Below the pieces are notes generated by a model. The model was not told the DNA's origin. It did no database searches and saw only the letters and a list, made by a program, of their open reading frames with translations. A program made the position numbers and the translations under genes. Shown here one piece after another: positions 17,305 through 26,499 of a stretch of DNA of 64,000 nt. Numbering within the stretch: the first letter of the stretch is position 1; every line of letters begins with the position of its first letter. Origin of the DNA: Eubacteriaceae bacterium UBA6119 (lineage in GTDB: Bacteria > Bacillota > Clostridia > Eubacteriales > UBA1433); NCBI GenBank assembly GCA_002423395.1, contig DIVZ01000005.1, positions 124,001 to 188,000 on the forward strand. The letters run 5' to 3'.

Positions 17305-18324
17305 TTAAAACATTTTATCTATAAATAATTTGCTTTTATTAATTTCACCAAGATTTTTAGCCCCTGTCATCATCATAGTTTCTTTTAATTGAGCGCCTAT
17401 CATATGTGTATAGAATTCTACCGCTTCTTCTCCGCCGCCGTATACCATAACGGCGTATGGTCTGCCTATAAGTACTGCGTCAGCGCCTAGCGCAATGCAT
17501 TTATATACGTCTACTCCTGATCTTATAGAACCGTCGATAAATATTTTAATTTTGCCTTTTACCGCATCGGCTATTTCTTCAAGCATTTCTACCGGAGCGG
17601 GGGTCTGGTCTTGCACGCGTCCTCCGTGAGTTGATATTACTATTCCGTACGCGCCTGCGTCTGCGGCTTTTTTAGCGCCTTGGGAAGTCATTACGCCTTT
17701 AATTATTACCGGTATTTTAATGCTTGAAATTAAATAATCGAGCTGTTTTACAGACTTCGGCCCAACAGGGTTTGCCATGCCTTTTACAAGGGCAAGACCT
17801 GCTCCGTCGACATCAGTAGCGACAGCCAAAATACCGCCTTCCTCAGACACCTTAAATTGCTGCAGCATCACATCCACAGGCCAAGGCTTAACTGTAGGAA
17901 TTCCCCAGCCTCCGGCGTCTATTATCGGCTCTAATGTATCAGCCTGGACAGGGTCAAAACAAGTAAAACCAAGCGAGCCTGCATTTTTGCATCCGTTTAT
18001 TATGGCCGTATTATATGTTTTTGAATTGTACGCCTCTCCGTATTGTATATGCGGTATGGCTATGGGAGCTGCGAATATAGGATATTTAAATGTTTGTCCG
18101 AATAAGCTGCATGATGTGTCAATAGCGCACTCTTCATAGATTGTATCCATATTTACTTTAATCTGCTGCAGCTTGTTGTACGCGCGCACAAATCCGTCGC
18201 CGGTTGCTTTTCCGCCGGGACCAGGCATTACTCCTCTGCAAGCTTCGCCATTGCATATTTTGCATGCTTTGCAGTTTCCGTTCATATGCTCACGCGCGGT
18301 TTTTAATAATTCTGCATAATTCAT
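17305..18324 (-). CDS. FMN-dependent alpha-hydroxy-acid dehydrogenase, copy 2
   Basis: This 339-residue paralogue of the 14606-15625 gene has identical length and the same four N-terminal cysteines (C18, C21, C24, C29), STHGGRVQDQ catalytic motif and FMN-phosphate motifs. Differences concentrate in the first half of the barrel (for example AAPIAIPHIQYGEAYNSK against APIMGTYFQYGEQYN), near where substrate specificity is set. The two may therefore use different hydroxy acids. GGAGG precedes the ATG. It lies 33 bases downstream of an MFS carrier gene on the same strand, forming a likely uptake-and-oxidation operon. Confidence 0.88.
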   Translation of the reverse strand: MNYAELLKTAREHMNGNCKACKICNGEACRGVMPGPGGKATGDGFVRAYNKLQQIKVNMDTIYEECAIDTSCSLFGQTFKYPIFAAPIAIPHIQYGEAYNSKTYNTAIINGCKNAGSLGFTCFDPVQADTLEPIIDAGGWGIPTVKPWPVDVMLQQFKVSEEGGILAVATDVDGAGLALVKGMANPVGPKSVKQLDYLISSIKIPVIIKGVMTSQGAKKAADAGAYGIVISTHGGRVQDQTPAPVEMLEEIADAVKGKIKIFIDGSIRSGVDVYKCIALGADAVLIGRPYAVMVYGGGEEAVEFYTHMIGAQLKETMMMTGAKNLGEINKSKLFIDKMF

Positions 18325-18357
18325 ATATAACCTCCATATATGTTAGTTTATAGTAAA

Positions 18358-19638
18358 TTAAATATTTTTCATATATACGCTTTTAGCGTTTGTTTCAACA
18401 AATAATACAGACATAATTAATGCTGCGATAAGACATATAACAAACATTAAAAAAGCTTTATGATAAAGCGCGGCCCCAGATAATACAGAAGAATACCTGT
18501 CAATTATGAAACCGAAAATTATCGGGAATATGCTTCCGCCTATAAACGGCGCGGTATTTATAAAAGATGTGGAAACGCCCGAAAATAATGGGTTGCAAAT
18601 TTCTTTTGCGCTGGTAATGCACATAACAGCTCCGCAATTAAAGCCTCCCGCGATAATTATTAATACTGATGCGGCATAAAACGGAATGCTTTTCATACCG
18701 CTAAAATACAAAATACACCAAATAATAAGGCAGGCCGACGAGCAAATTATTGCGGGTATTTTTCTACTTCTTATTTTATCTGAAATTTTTCCTATAAAAA
18801 TACATCCCGCACAAAAAGCGGCTGTCTGCCAAAACATAATTTGTCCTGCCGAAATTTTGCTGATATTATAAATTTGAGATAAAAATGTAACGCCCCAGAT
18901 ACCTGTGGTAAAACTCACGCCTGAACATAAAAAAGTATACAAAAATAAAGGCCAAATGTTTTTATTTTTTATAACATTTATAAGAGCTGTAAAAATTTTT
19001 ACATTATGCTTAACATGGATATGTTCGGATATCTCATTAAAACCTTTGTCTTTCGGTGAATTTGAGAAAAAGAAAAATATTCCTGCGCTCAGCGCGAAAA
19101 CAACTGCTCCTGTGTATAAAAATGACAATTGCCACGAAATTAATCCGACTAATGCAACAAGCGGACCTTGTGCAAATGCGCCGCCCATATTGCCGAAAAA
19201 TGTTGTGAAACCTGTAATAAATCCGTATTCACTTTCGGTAAACCATTTTGTCTGCCACTTCAGTATAGAAATATAAAATACTGACGAGCCCAAACCCAGC
19301 AGCAGCCTAGAAATCAACAGCGCCGATTCTGTCTTGGCAAGGCCGAATATGACGCAGCCGATGCCCATTACTATGCTGCCCGCAAATATCATCCTCTTAG
19401 GACCGACAGTATCTGCCATAATACCCACAGGTATTTGCATAATCATATATGTATAGAAATACATGGCGTTTAGATTAGAGAATCCTACAGCGTTTAACAA
19501 AAAAGCATCCTGCAGCTGTGTTTTTATGGCTGCCGGAGAAAATCTTAAAAAAACACCTAAAAAAAATATTAAAAGAGCGACAAAATATATGCCCCATCTG
19601 TACGACAGAGCTTTGTTTCTTATTTTAGTATCAGTCAT
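18358..19638 (-). CDS. MFS transporter, probably for an organic acid
   Basis: The 426-residue protein has about twelve membrane segments and the MFS loop motif between segments 2 and 3 (GIMADTVGPKRMI). A long cytoplasmic loop around residues 205-225 separates the halves. The family substrate cannot be read from the sequence. The gene is followed closely by an FMN hydroxy-acid dehydrogenase, so carriage of lactate or a similar 2-hydroxy acid is a reasonable inference. AGGA precedes the ATG. Confidence 0.85.
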   Translation of the reverse strand: MTDTKIRNKALSYRWGIYFVALLIFFLGVFLRFSPAAIKTQLQDAFLLNAVGFSNLNAMYFYTYMIMQIPVGIMADTVGPKRMIFAGSIVMGIGCVIFGLAKTESALLISRLLLGLGSSVFYISILKWQTKWFTESEYGFITGFTTFFGNMGGAFAQGPLVALVGLISWQLSFLYTGAVVFALSAGIFFFFSNSPKDKGFNEISEHIHVKHNVKIFTALINVIKNKNIWPLFLYTFLCSGVSFTTGIWGVTFLSQIYNISKISAGQIMFWQTAAFCAGCIFIGKISDKIRSRKIPAIICSSACLIIWCILYFSGMKSIPFYAASVLIIIAGGFNCGAVMCITSAKEICNPLFSGVSTSFINTAPFIGGSIFPIIFGFIIDRYSSVLSGAALYHKAFLMFVICLIAALIMSVLFVETNAKSVYMKNI

Positions 19639-19709
19639 GTCTTAAAATTCCTACTATCAATGTCATTCATATTAATAGTATACTAAAATATTCAAATAAT
19701 CAAATTATT

Positions 19710-20240
19710 TTAAAACCAATCTTTCAGCTTAATATCATAAACGCTTTGAAGGCCGCTTAAATCACTTTGATAATAGGATCTTGCATTTTCAAGCACAGTA
19801 TCCGAACTTATGTCATAATCGCTTTTTATTACCTTGTATCCTAAAACTTTATCATCTCTGTAAGAATACGCGAATTCAATTTCGACATTTTCTTCTTCGC
19901 TGTAATAATAACATAAATATACGCTTTTGTCAGGCAGAAATGCCGATACGCTTATCTCGCTGTTGCTGTAAAACATCATAGCCAAATAAGGATAAGTAAA
20001 CTCTGAAATATCTTTTAGTTCTTCAAAATATGGATATAAAACAGTTAATTCATCAGCAGAAAGAGAAGTGGTTTTATCGTTATGAACGTACAGAGCATAA
20101 CCGCCTTCTAGTGAATACGCATAATAAAAACCTCCCGGTTGATATTCAAGACCATAATCGGTAAGACTTTTTGATTTTCCGCAAGATGATAACGATATGG
20201 TAAATATTATAATTAATAAAACAGCTGTCAATTTTTTCAT
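19710..20240 (-). CDS. Lipoprotein of unknown function
   Basis: A signal peptide ends in the lipobox LSSC with the lipidated cysteine at position 20, so the 176-residue protein is exported and attached to the outer face of the membrane. The mature part is rich in tyrosine and acidic residues, with no domain that I recognise. AGAGGAAA precedes the ATG. The gene is divergent from an ABC transporter operon. A role as an accessory lipoprotein is possible but not supported by more than position. Confidence 0.75.
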   Translation of the reverse strand: MKKLTAVLLIIIFTISLSSCGKSKSLTDYGLEYQPGGFYYAYSLEGGYALYVHNDKTTSLSADELTVLYPYFEELKDISEFTYPYLAMMFYSNSEISVSAFLPDKSVYLCYYYSEEENVEIEFAYSYRDDKVLGYKVIKSDYDISSDTVLENARSYYQSDLSGLQSVYDIKLKDWF

Positions 20241-20362
20241 GATTTCCTCTTAAAAATAAAGTATTATAATATTCTAACATAAAAGAACATATTTTAATAA
20301 ATTTTTTAAACAACCTGTTTTTATATGGTATAATACAGGGCAGTACTTTTTTGGAGGCACAG

Positions 20363-21139
20363 ATGCTAACTGTACAGAATGTCATAAAAAAATACGGCAA
20401 AACAGCAGCAAATGATAATGTATGTCTTGAAGTCGGCGCCGGAGAAATAGCGCTGCTGGTTGGTCCGAACGGAGCGGGGAAGACAACGCTCATAAATTGT
20501 ATAGCAGGACTTATGCGATATAAAGGCGATATTTACATATGCGATATAAGCAATAAATTAAATAATGCTAAAAAAATGATAGGATACGTCCCTAAAATTC
20601 CTTCAGTATATGATCTTTTGACTGTGTATGAACATATAGAATTTATTGCACGGGCATATGAACTGAATGATTATAAAGATTACGCTAAAGAGCTATTAGA
20701 CTGTTTTAATTTGGCGGATAAAAAAAATACTTTGGGAAGAGATCTCTCTATAGGTATGCAGAAAAAGCTGAACATAATATGCGCTTTGCTTTCAAAGCCG
20801 AATGTGCTGCTTATGGATGAGCCTTTAATTTCTCTTGACCCGCAGGCTGCTATTGAAGTCAAAAATGTTTTGGATTCTCTTAAACAGACCGACACATCAG
20901 TTCTGATATGCACGCATTTGCTTAATGATTTTAAAGAATTATGGGACAGAATATATTTTATGATTGAAGGAAAAGTTGTGGCGTCTAAAGTCAGGACATC
21001 AAAAACAAAATATAAAACATTGAATTTGGAAGATTTATTTTTGGATGTTACAGGTCAATATATTCTACAGTGCGCAGACAGCTTGCTTGTCAATGATAAT
21101 GATGACAAGACTGAAAATAATATGCAAACAACAGACTAA
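20363..21139 (+). CDS. ABC transporter ATP-binding protein
   Basis: The 258-residue protein has a single ABC ATPase domain with Walker A GPNGAGKTT, signature LSIGMQKKLNI (a variant of LSGGQ) and Walker B VLLMDEPLISLD. The C-terminus beyond about residue 215 is polar and ends in an Asp/Asn-rich tail. I chose the ATG at 20363 with GGAGG at 20353-20357; a TTG at 20351 would overlap that site. The permease gene follows after 35 bases. The pattern (one ATPase, one large permease) fits an exporter. Confidence 0.9.
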   Translation: MLTVQNVIKKYGKTAANDNVCLEVGAGEIALLVGPNGAGKTTLINCIAGLMRYKGDIYICDISNKLNNAKKMIGYVPKIPSVYDLLTVYEHIEFIARAYELNDYKDYAKELLDCFNLADKKNTLGRDLSIGMQKKLNIICALLSKPNVLLMDEPLISLDPQAAIEVKNVLDSLKQTDTSVLICTHLLNDFKELWDRIYFMIEGKVVASKVRTSKTKYKTLNLEDLFLDVTGQYILQCADSLLVNDNDDKTENNMQTTD

Positions 21140-21174
21140 ATTAATCTGCTCAATATAAAAAAATGGTGTTATAA

Positions 21175-22704
21175 ATGAAAGCTTTATCTTATTTAATTTA
21201 TAAAAAAATTAAAAATTATTTCATTGATTATCGGTACAATGTATCAAAATTGGCGATATTGTTTATATTTATAATTCTGATTATGTTTTCATTTTATTCT
21301 TCTAAATTTAATTTCGCAACAAGGGATATATCAGAATTATACGCGCTAATATTTCTTTTTTATTTATCTACATACATTGTCGGAAGCGTTCAGGGGCTAA
21401 GAGCGGGAACTTCGTTTTTCAGCAAAGCTGATATGAAATTTCTTTTTGCGAGCCCTATAAAATCGAGGCTGGCGCTGTTATACGGCATATTAAAACAGAC
21501 AGGCATTTCTTTTTGCATCGGTCTTTTACTGCTGCTTATACTGCCGTGGATAAAACAAATATATAATATGACTTTTACGAATTTAGTAATTTTACTTGTT
21601 TGTTATTTAATAGTAGTATTAACTTCAAATATTACAGCAATGGCAATTTATTTATTCGCAAGTGATGATATTGATAAACAGAAATTGGTTAAAAATATAA
21701 TTTATGTTTTTTGCGCTCTAATATTTGTTGTAATTTTACTACCTGCTATAGCAAAAATTATGACGGGGAAAAGTATACTGCAGGCAATTGTTCTCGCGTC
21801 AAGCGCGCCTGTTATAAGCCTTATACCTATTGCCGGATGGATGCAGGTTCTTACGGTTTCATGGATTATTAAAAATAAAATAATGTTTGTAATATCAATT
21901 ATACCTACAATAGCTTACATCTTTTCAACAATTATTATTATATTAAAATTAAAATCCGATTATTATGAAGATGTCATTTGCAGACTTGAGATTAAAAATA
22001 ATCCTCAAGATGCGCCAAGTGTGGAAATAATTAAAAAAACGGGTTTAAAAAAAGGCAGAAAATCAAGCGTATTTTACTACAAACAACTTCTTGAAAACAA
22101 AAGAAGAGGCAATTTATTTTTTGATAAATATTCTGTTTTTTATATTTTGGCGGCATTTGTTTTCGCGCTGTTTACACAAGATAAAACGCTTGCGCCATTG
22201 TTTATATTTACGGTATTGCTGTCGGTTTTCGCAACATCACCCGCAAGATGCGTTGAGGAATTTAACAATCATTTTATTTACCTCATCCCTGCGAACATTT
22301 TTAAAAAACTGACTTTTATATGCGCGGAGAATTTCTTTAAAATAGCTGCCGAATCGGTAATTATATTTTTGTCAGCCGGTCTTATGATGAAAGCGTCAAT
22401 AACAGATATAGTAATATGCATTGCTGCAAGAATAACGTTCGGAATATTATACATTACAGTAAGAATACTTTGCGAGAAGTTTATAAAAGCAAATACAAAT
22501 AAAATAATTACAATTATTCTCTATTTTTCGACATTTATTATGATAAGCATTCCGGGAGTGTTTATAGGATCATTGTTGAAAAATGCATATCCGCTAGTAT
22601 CTCAATTGGGGTGCATATTGGCAGTATCGTCAATATGGAATATATTATCATCAATACTGATAGTATATCTTTGCAGAGAAATACTCAGTTATCAGGAATT
22701 ATAA
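21175..22704 (+). CDS. ABC exporter membrane subunit
   Basis: The 509-residue protein is very hydrophobic with roughly twelve membrane segments. A cytoplasmic loop of about 60 residues (about 262-320) separates two halves. An early motif, FFSKADMKFLFASPIKSR, split here as FFSKADMKFLF and ASPIKSR, is characteristic of putative ABC exporters of Firmicutes with large permeases (ABC-2-like). The substrate is unknown. The gene is coupled to the ATPase gene immediately upstream. Confidence 0.82.
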   Translation: MKALSYLIYKKIKNYFIDYRYNVSKLAILFIFIILIMFSFYSSKFNFATRDISELYALIFLFYLSTYIVGSVQGLRAGTSFFSKADMKFLFASPIKSRLALLYGILKQTGISFCIGLLLLLILPWIKQIYNMTFTNLVILLVCYLIVVLTSNITAMAIYLFASDDIDKQKLVKNIIYVFCALIFVVILLPAIAKIMTGKSILQAIVLASSAPVISLIPIAGWMQVLTVSWIIKNKIMFVISIIPTIAYIFSTIIIILKLKSDYYEDVICRLEIKNNPQDAPSVEIIKKTGLKKGRKSSVFYYKQLLENKRRGNLFFDKYSVFYILAAFVFALFTQDKTLAPLFIFTVLLSVFATSPARCVEEFNNHFIYLIPANIFKKLTFICAENFFKIAAESVIIFLSAGLMMKASITDIVICIAARITFGILYITVRILCEKFIKANTNKIITIILYFSTFIMISIPGVFIGSLLKNAYPLVSQLGCILAVSSIWNILSSILIVYLCREILSYQEL

Positions 22705-22738
22705 CAGATTGATTTAAAAACTAATTCGAAATATATAC

Positions 22739-22777
22739 AGATAATGCTTTTATGCCATTGCCATAAAAGCATTATCT
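22739..22777 (-). terminator. Perfect 16-bp inverted repeat over the rnhB-yraN stop codon
   Basis: Arms AGATAATGCTTTTATG and CATAAAAGCATTATCT are perfectly complementary with a seven-base loop and include the final codons and stop of the minus-strand gene. The T-tract after it is poor on both strands. It may therefore end transcription of the convergent pair weakly or protect the RNA 3' end. Confidence 0.55.
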
Positions 22778-23874
22778 ATATGTACTATTTTACTATTATC
22801 ATATACTTCTATTATATCAAAGCGTATATCCGTATCGGAAATTTCATTTTCCGTAATGTATGCAAGAGCAGTTTTTGTTATTTTATTTATCTTGTCAAGT
22901 CCTACAGCCATTGAGGCGGTTCCGTATTCCGCGTTTTTTCTTGCTTTTACTTCGCAAAAAACCAAATATTCCTTATCTTTAAAAATAATATCTATCTCGC
23001 CGTATTGAGTCGAGTAATTTTTTCCTATTATTTCATACCCTCTATTTAAAAGATAATTTCTGGCTTCGTATTCTCCGCTGTTTCCTTTTGTTTTGCTGTG
23101 TGCGGTAAGCGATATATTTTTAATGAAACTCTGTCTGTGGATAGGGCACGGACCGTATTTATGTATTGCCTCAATATGCTCGGCAGTACCGTAGCCTTTG
23201 TTTTCGCAAAAACCGTAATGCGGATATGTTAATGCATATTCTTTCATGATATTATCACGGGTTACCTTAGCTACAATGCTTGCGGCGGCAACAGAATAAT
23301 ATTTTTCATCGGCTTTATTGGGATTTTTTTGCATAATATCTAACGGAAGTTTAACTGCATCAATAATAAGAGCATCCGGCTTTATATTAAGATTTGCAAC
23401 GGCAATTTTCATGGCTTCTTTAGTGGCGTTTAGGATGTTTATTTTGTCTATTCTTGCGTTATCAATAATTCCTATGCCTATAGATAAGGCAGTTTGTTGT
23501 ATCTGAACATACAATTCTTCGCGCGTTTTTTCTGATAATTTTTTACTGTCATTTATATGCATTATTTTCGCATTACTGTTCATAATAACGGCGCATGCCA
23601 CGACAGGACCGGCAAGAGGTCCGCGTCCTACTTCATCGATTCCCGCAACTGCAAATGTTTCGCATTCAAACATCTCATTCTGAGCTTTTATCATATTGTC
23701 TATTCTGTTTAATTCTTTTTTATATGTTTCTTCGCGTTTTTGCAGCTGATATGCGAAAGCAATTACGTTTTTTCTGCTGTCTGATAACAAAGTATCGTAA
23801 TATTCGCAGTAAGAGCCTATTTGAATTGTTTTAAAATATTGTTTAATCTCTTCTATGGTTTTATCTTTAAACAT
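22750..23874 (-). CDS. rnhB: RNase HII fused to a YraN-like nuclease domain
   Basis: RNase HII removes ribonucleotides from DNA. The 374-residue product is far longer than usual RNase HII (about 200-260). Residues about 70-258 are the RNase HII domain, with D80-E81 in GIDEVGRGPLAGP and D172 in LIIDAV. Residues about 263-374 are a complete YraN/UPF0102 domain with the PD-(D/E)xK-like core G292-E-I-D295 and E308-V-K310. In many bacteria rnhB and yraN are neighbours; here they form one frame. The first 70 residues are helical and match the N-terminal extension of Firmicutes RNase HII. The gene follows rbgA, its usual neighbour. Confidence 0.93.
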   Translation of the reverse strand: MFKDKTIEEIKQYFKTIQIGSYCEYYDTLLSDSRKNVIAFAYQLQKREETYKKELNRIDNMIKAQNEMFECETFAVAGIDEVGRGPLAGPVVACAVIMNSNAKIMHINDSKKLSEKTREELYVQIQQTALSIGIGIIDNARIDKINILNATKEAMKIAVANLNIKPDALIIDAVKLPLDIMQKNPNKADEKYYSVAAASIVAKVTRDNIMKEYALTYPHYGFCENKGYGTAEHIEAIHKYGPCPIHRQSFIKNISLTAHSKTKGNSGEYEARNYLLNRGYEIIGKNYSTQYGEIDIIFKDKEYLVFCEVKARKNAEYGTASMAVGLDKINKITKTALAYITENEISDTDIRFDIIEVYDNSKIVHIDNAFMAMA

Positions 23875-23893
23875 TATACTATCCGCTTCCGCC

Positions 23894-24724
23894 TTATATG
23901 ATATGCGGAGACTGCAGGCTTATTTTGCCTATTACTCCGTTTTTAAATTCATCGTATATAATATCCGTACACCTGTTAAGATCAATTTCTCCGCCTTTTA
24001 CAATAAAACCTCGTTTCAAGGCTATATCGGCTAGAATTTCATCATCAGACTTGTCAATGTTTTCAAGTTTGTATCTTGATTTTAATAAGTGGGGATATTT
24101 AAATTTTAAAAATTGTATAATTTCGATACATGCGGCATATTTGTCAAAAATAGTATCTTTGACACAACCGATTGCAACTAAATTAAAAGCGTCTTCTTCA
24201 CTTTCTATTTTCGGCATCAGCACTCCCGGGGTATCCAAAAGATGCAATTCGCTGTTAAGCCTTATCCATTGATTGCCTCTCGTAACGCCTGGGCGGTTGC
24301 CCGTTTTTGCGCCTGACGACATGCTCAGGCAGTTTATGAGCATTGATTTTCCCACGTTGGGCAGACCTAATACCATGGCTTTGACAGCTCTGTTGTAACG
24401 TTTATCTGCAGCACATTTATGTATTAAAATATTAAAAAGTGCTTTTATGCCTTTTTTTGTAACCGCGTCGGTGAAAACAAATAATTCGCCGGAGGCATTA
24501 AAATATTTTTCCCATTCAGCTGTAATAATATCATCGGCTAATGATGATTTATTGAACACGACTATTCGTTTTTTATTGTTAAGTATTGAGCTAAGCTCAT
24601 TGTTTCTGCTTGACATAACGGCACGCGCATCGCAAACCTCAATTACAATATCGACTGTTTTTAATTGTTCTTTGACGAGCCGCAGCGCTTTAGCCATGTG
24701 ACCCGGAAACCATTGGACCTGCAT
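23894..24724 (-). CDS. rbgA: Ribosome biogenesis GTPase RbgA (YlqF), with altered G4 motif
   Basis: RbgA is a circularly permuted GTPase needed for late 50S assembly. The 276-residue protein starts with the usual MQVQWFPGHMAKA and carries the motifs in permuted order: G4, then G1 GLPNVGKS (120-127), then G3 DTPG. The G4 motif, normally NKxD, reads N58-K-S-S61, so the guanine-specificity Asp is replaced by Ser. The P-loop is intact. It is preceded by lepB with three bases between, and followed by rnhB, the classical lepB-rbgA-rnhB order of Firmicutes. Confidence 0.93.
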   Translation of the reverse strand: MQVQWFPGHMAKALRLVKEQLKTVDIVIEVCDARAVMSSRNNELSSILNNKKRIVVFNKSSLADDIITAEWEKYFNASGELFVFTDAVTKKGIKALFNILIHKCAADKRYNRAVKAMVLGLPNVGKSMLINCLSMSSGAKTGNRPGVTRGNQWIRLNSELHLLDTPGVLMPKIESEEDAFNLVAIGCVKDTIFDKYAACIEIIQFLKFKYPHLLKSRYKLENIDKSDDEILADIALKRGFIVKGGEIDLNRCTDIIYDEFKNGVIGKISLQSPHII

Positions 24725-24727
24725 AAT

Positions 24728-25267
24728 TTACTCCGTTATTTTATACGGCGAATTAAAATCGTTAAATGGCCATATTCTGAAAACAATTTTGCCGTCTATT
24801 TTATCTTTTTTTATAAATCCTACGTCAGAGTACCTGCTGTCTTTGCTTACCGGTCTGTTATCGCCCAAAACGAAATAGCAGCCCTGCGGAACGGTTACCT
24901 TGGAAAAATCGTTATACTCAAGCCCCGGTGTAAGATACGGTTCGTTTAAAGCCACTCCGTTTCTGTATACGGTGCTGTTTTTTATTTCAATGGTGTCGCC
25001 TGCTTTTCCTATAATTCTTTTAACATAATCATCTATGCTTTGGGTAACGTCTATAATTATAATATCTCCGTATTGCGGTTCGCTTAGATGGTAAGTTATT
25101 TTGCTTACAAGAAGCCTGTCGCCGTTTTTAAGAGTGTTTTCCATACTTGTACCGTCTACTTTTGCAAAAACAAACACAAAGCTTCTTAGCAGCACTGCAA
25201 TTACTACTGTTATTAATATTGCTTCTACCCATTCCCGCAACTCGGATTTTTGCCTTTTTTGCTTCAT
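24728..25267 (-). CDS. lepB: Signal peptidase I
   Basis: LepB cleaves signal peptides from exported proteins at the outer face of the membrane. The 179-residue protein has one N-terminal membrane segment (about 16-36), the catalytic Ser in GTSMENTL and the catalytic Lys in DYVKRIIGKAGD. The GDNRPVSKDSRYSDVGF box near the C-terminus is the third conserved region. The gene lies just downstream of rplS but is separated from it by a terminator. It leads the lepB-rbgA-rnhB set. Confidence 0.95.
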   Translation of the reverse strand: MKQKRQKSELREWVEAILITVVIAVLLRSFVFVFAKVDGTSMENTLKNGDRLLVSKITYHLSEPQYGDIIIIDVTQSIDDYVKRIIGKAGDTIEIKNSTVYRNGVALNEPYLTPGLEYNDFSKVTVPQGCYFVLGDNRPVSKDSRYSDVGFIKKDKIDGKIVFRIWPFNDFNSPYKITE

Positions 25268-25371
25268 AAAAAAGCCTTCCTTTTTAAGTCATTAATATTA
25301 ATTATAAAATATATTTTAAATATTATATACGAATTTAATATAAAAAAATGTATATTATAAAATATTTACTG

Positions 25372-25406
25372 TAAAAAAATAAAATCAGCATTGCTGATTT
25401 TATTTT
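25372..25406 (-). terminator. Terminator of the ribosomal protein operon
   Basis: A hairpin with arms AAAATCAGCA and TGCTGATTTT includes the rplS stop. Read on the minus strand it is followed by a long T-rich run. Confidence 0.85.
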
Positions 25407-25762
25407 ACTGATGTTCTGTCAACGCGTTTTTCTTTAATTTTTGCGGCTTTGCCGACTCTGTCTCTCAGATAATAAAGTTTAGCTCTTCTTATTTTGCCGT
25501 ATTTTACGACTTCGATTTTATCTATTCTCGGAGAGTTTACGGGGAATGTTCGCTCAACGCCTACGCCGTAAGAGATTTTTCTTACCGTAAATGTTTTTCC
25601 GATGCCGCCGTTCTGTTCCTTTATAACTATTCCTTCAAATATCTGAATTCTTTCTCTTTTTCCTTCAACAACTTTTACGTGAACTTTAACTGTATCGCCT
25701 ACGTTAAATTTCTGAATATTATCTTTTAAATAATCATTCTCAATAGCTTTTATGAGATTCAT
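25400..25762 (-). CDS. rplS: 50S ribosomal protein L19
   Basis: L19 sits at the interface of the ribosomal subunits. The 120-residue length is normal. The GDTVKVHVKVVEGKRERIQ segment and the C-terminal basic KLYYLRDRVGKAAKIKEKR are diagnostic. It is the last gene of the ylxM-to-rplS operon, 17 bases downstream of trmD, with a GGAGG site between them. Confidence 0.97.
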   Translation of the reverse strand: MNLIKAIENDYLKDNIQKFNVGDTVKVHVKVVEGKRERIQIFEGIVIKEQNGGIGKTFTVRKISYGVGVERTFPVNSPRIDKIEVVKYGKIRRAKLYYLRDRVGKAAKIKEKRVDRTSVK

Positions 25763-25779
25763 AATTGCTACCTCCTTCC

Positions 25780-26499
25780 TTATTTCGTCTTATCATTTTT
25801 ATTAATTGTGCTTATATACTCATCATATAAGTCTTTTCTGTATTTTTTTGTTATCTCAATTGAGTCAGTGTGCCGGTATTCATTAATTTTAGCATGATTG
25901 CCGCTGATTAACACATCAGGCACTTTTAATCCGTTAAATACTTCCGGACGAGTATACTGTGCGTATTCCAACAGTCCGTTTTCAAAACTTTCTTCGCTGC
26001 TGCTTTGCGCGTTTCCCAAAAAACCTTCGCAGTAACGCAGCACGCTGTCCATAAATACTACTGCAGCAATTTCTCCGCCTGTTAATATATAATCTCCTAT
26101 TGATATATACTCAGTAACCGTTAAGTCAAGCGCCCGCTGGTCTACGCCTTCATAATGTCCGCAAAGCAGAATTAGATTTTCATATTCGGCGTATTTTTTG
26201 GCAATTTCGCTGTTAAGCGTTTTTCCGATAGGAGAAAAGTATATAACGGGTATATCCCTGTTTTCTTTGGCGTAATTCACCGCATCAAATACAGGCTGTG
26301 CGGTCATTACCATTCCGGCGCCTCCGCCGTACGGATAATCGTCCGTGTTTTTGTGCTTGTCTTTAGAGAAATCTCTTATATTGACAAAATTTATTTGCGC
26401 TGTTTGGTTTTTTACAGCCCTCGCTATAATGCTGTATTGACTATATGCCTTTATAAAACCTTCAAAAAGTCCAACACAAGTAAAATTAATCACTTTCAA
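25780..26499 (-). CDS. trmD: tRNA (guanine-N1-)-methyltransferase
   Basis: TrmD methylates G37 of tRNAs with SAM and uses a trefoil-knot fold. The 239-residue protein shows DDYPYGGGAGMVM, LCGHYEGVDQR and SIGDYILTGGE, which are the SAM-knot and catalytic regions. Its start overlaps the end of rimM by 14 bases, which suggests translational coupling. Its place between rimM and rplS is conserved across bacteria. Confidence 0.97.
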   Translation of the reverse strand: MKVINFTCVGLFEGFIKAYSQYSIIARAVKNQTAQINFVNIRDFSKDKHKNTDDYPYGGGAGMVMTAQPVFDAVNYAKENRDIPVIYFSPIGKTLNSEIAKKYAEYENLILLCGHYEGVDQRALDLTVTEYISIGDYILTGGEIAAVVFMDSVLRYCEGFLGNAQSSSEESFENGLLEYAQYTRPEVFNGLKVPDVLISGNHAKINEYRHTDSIEITKKYRKDLYDEYISTINKNDKTK

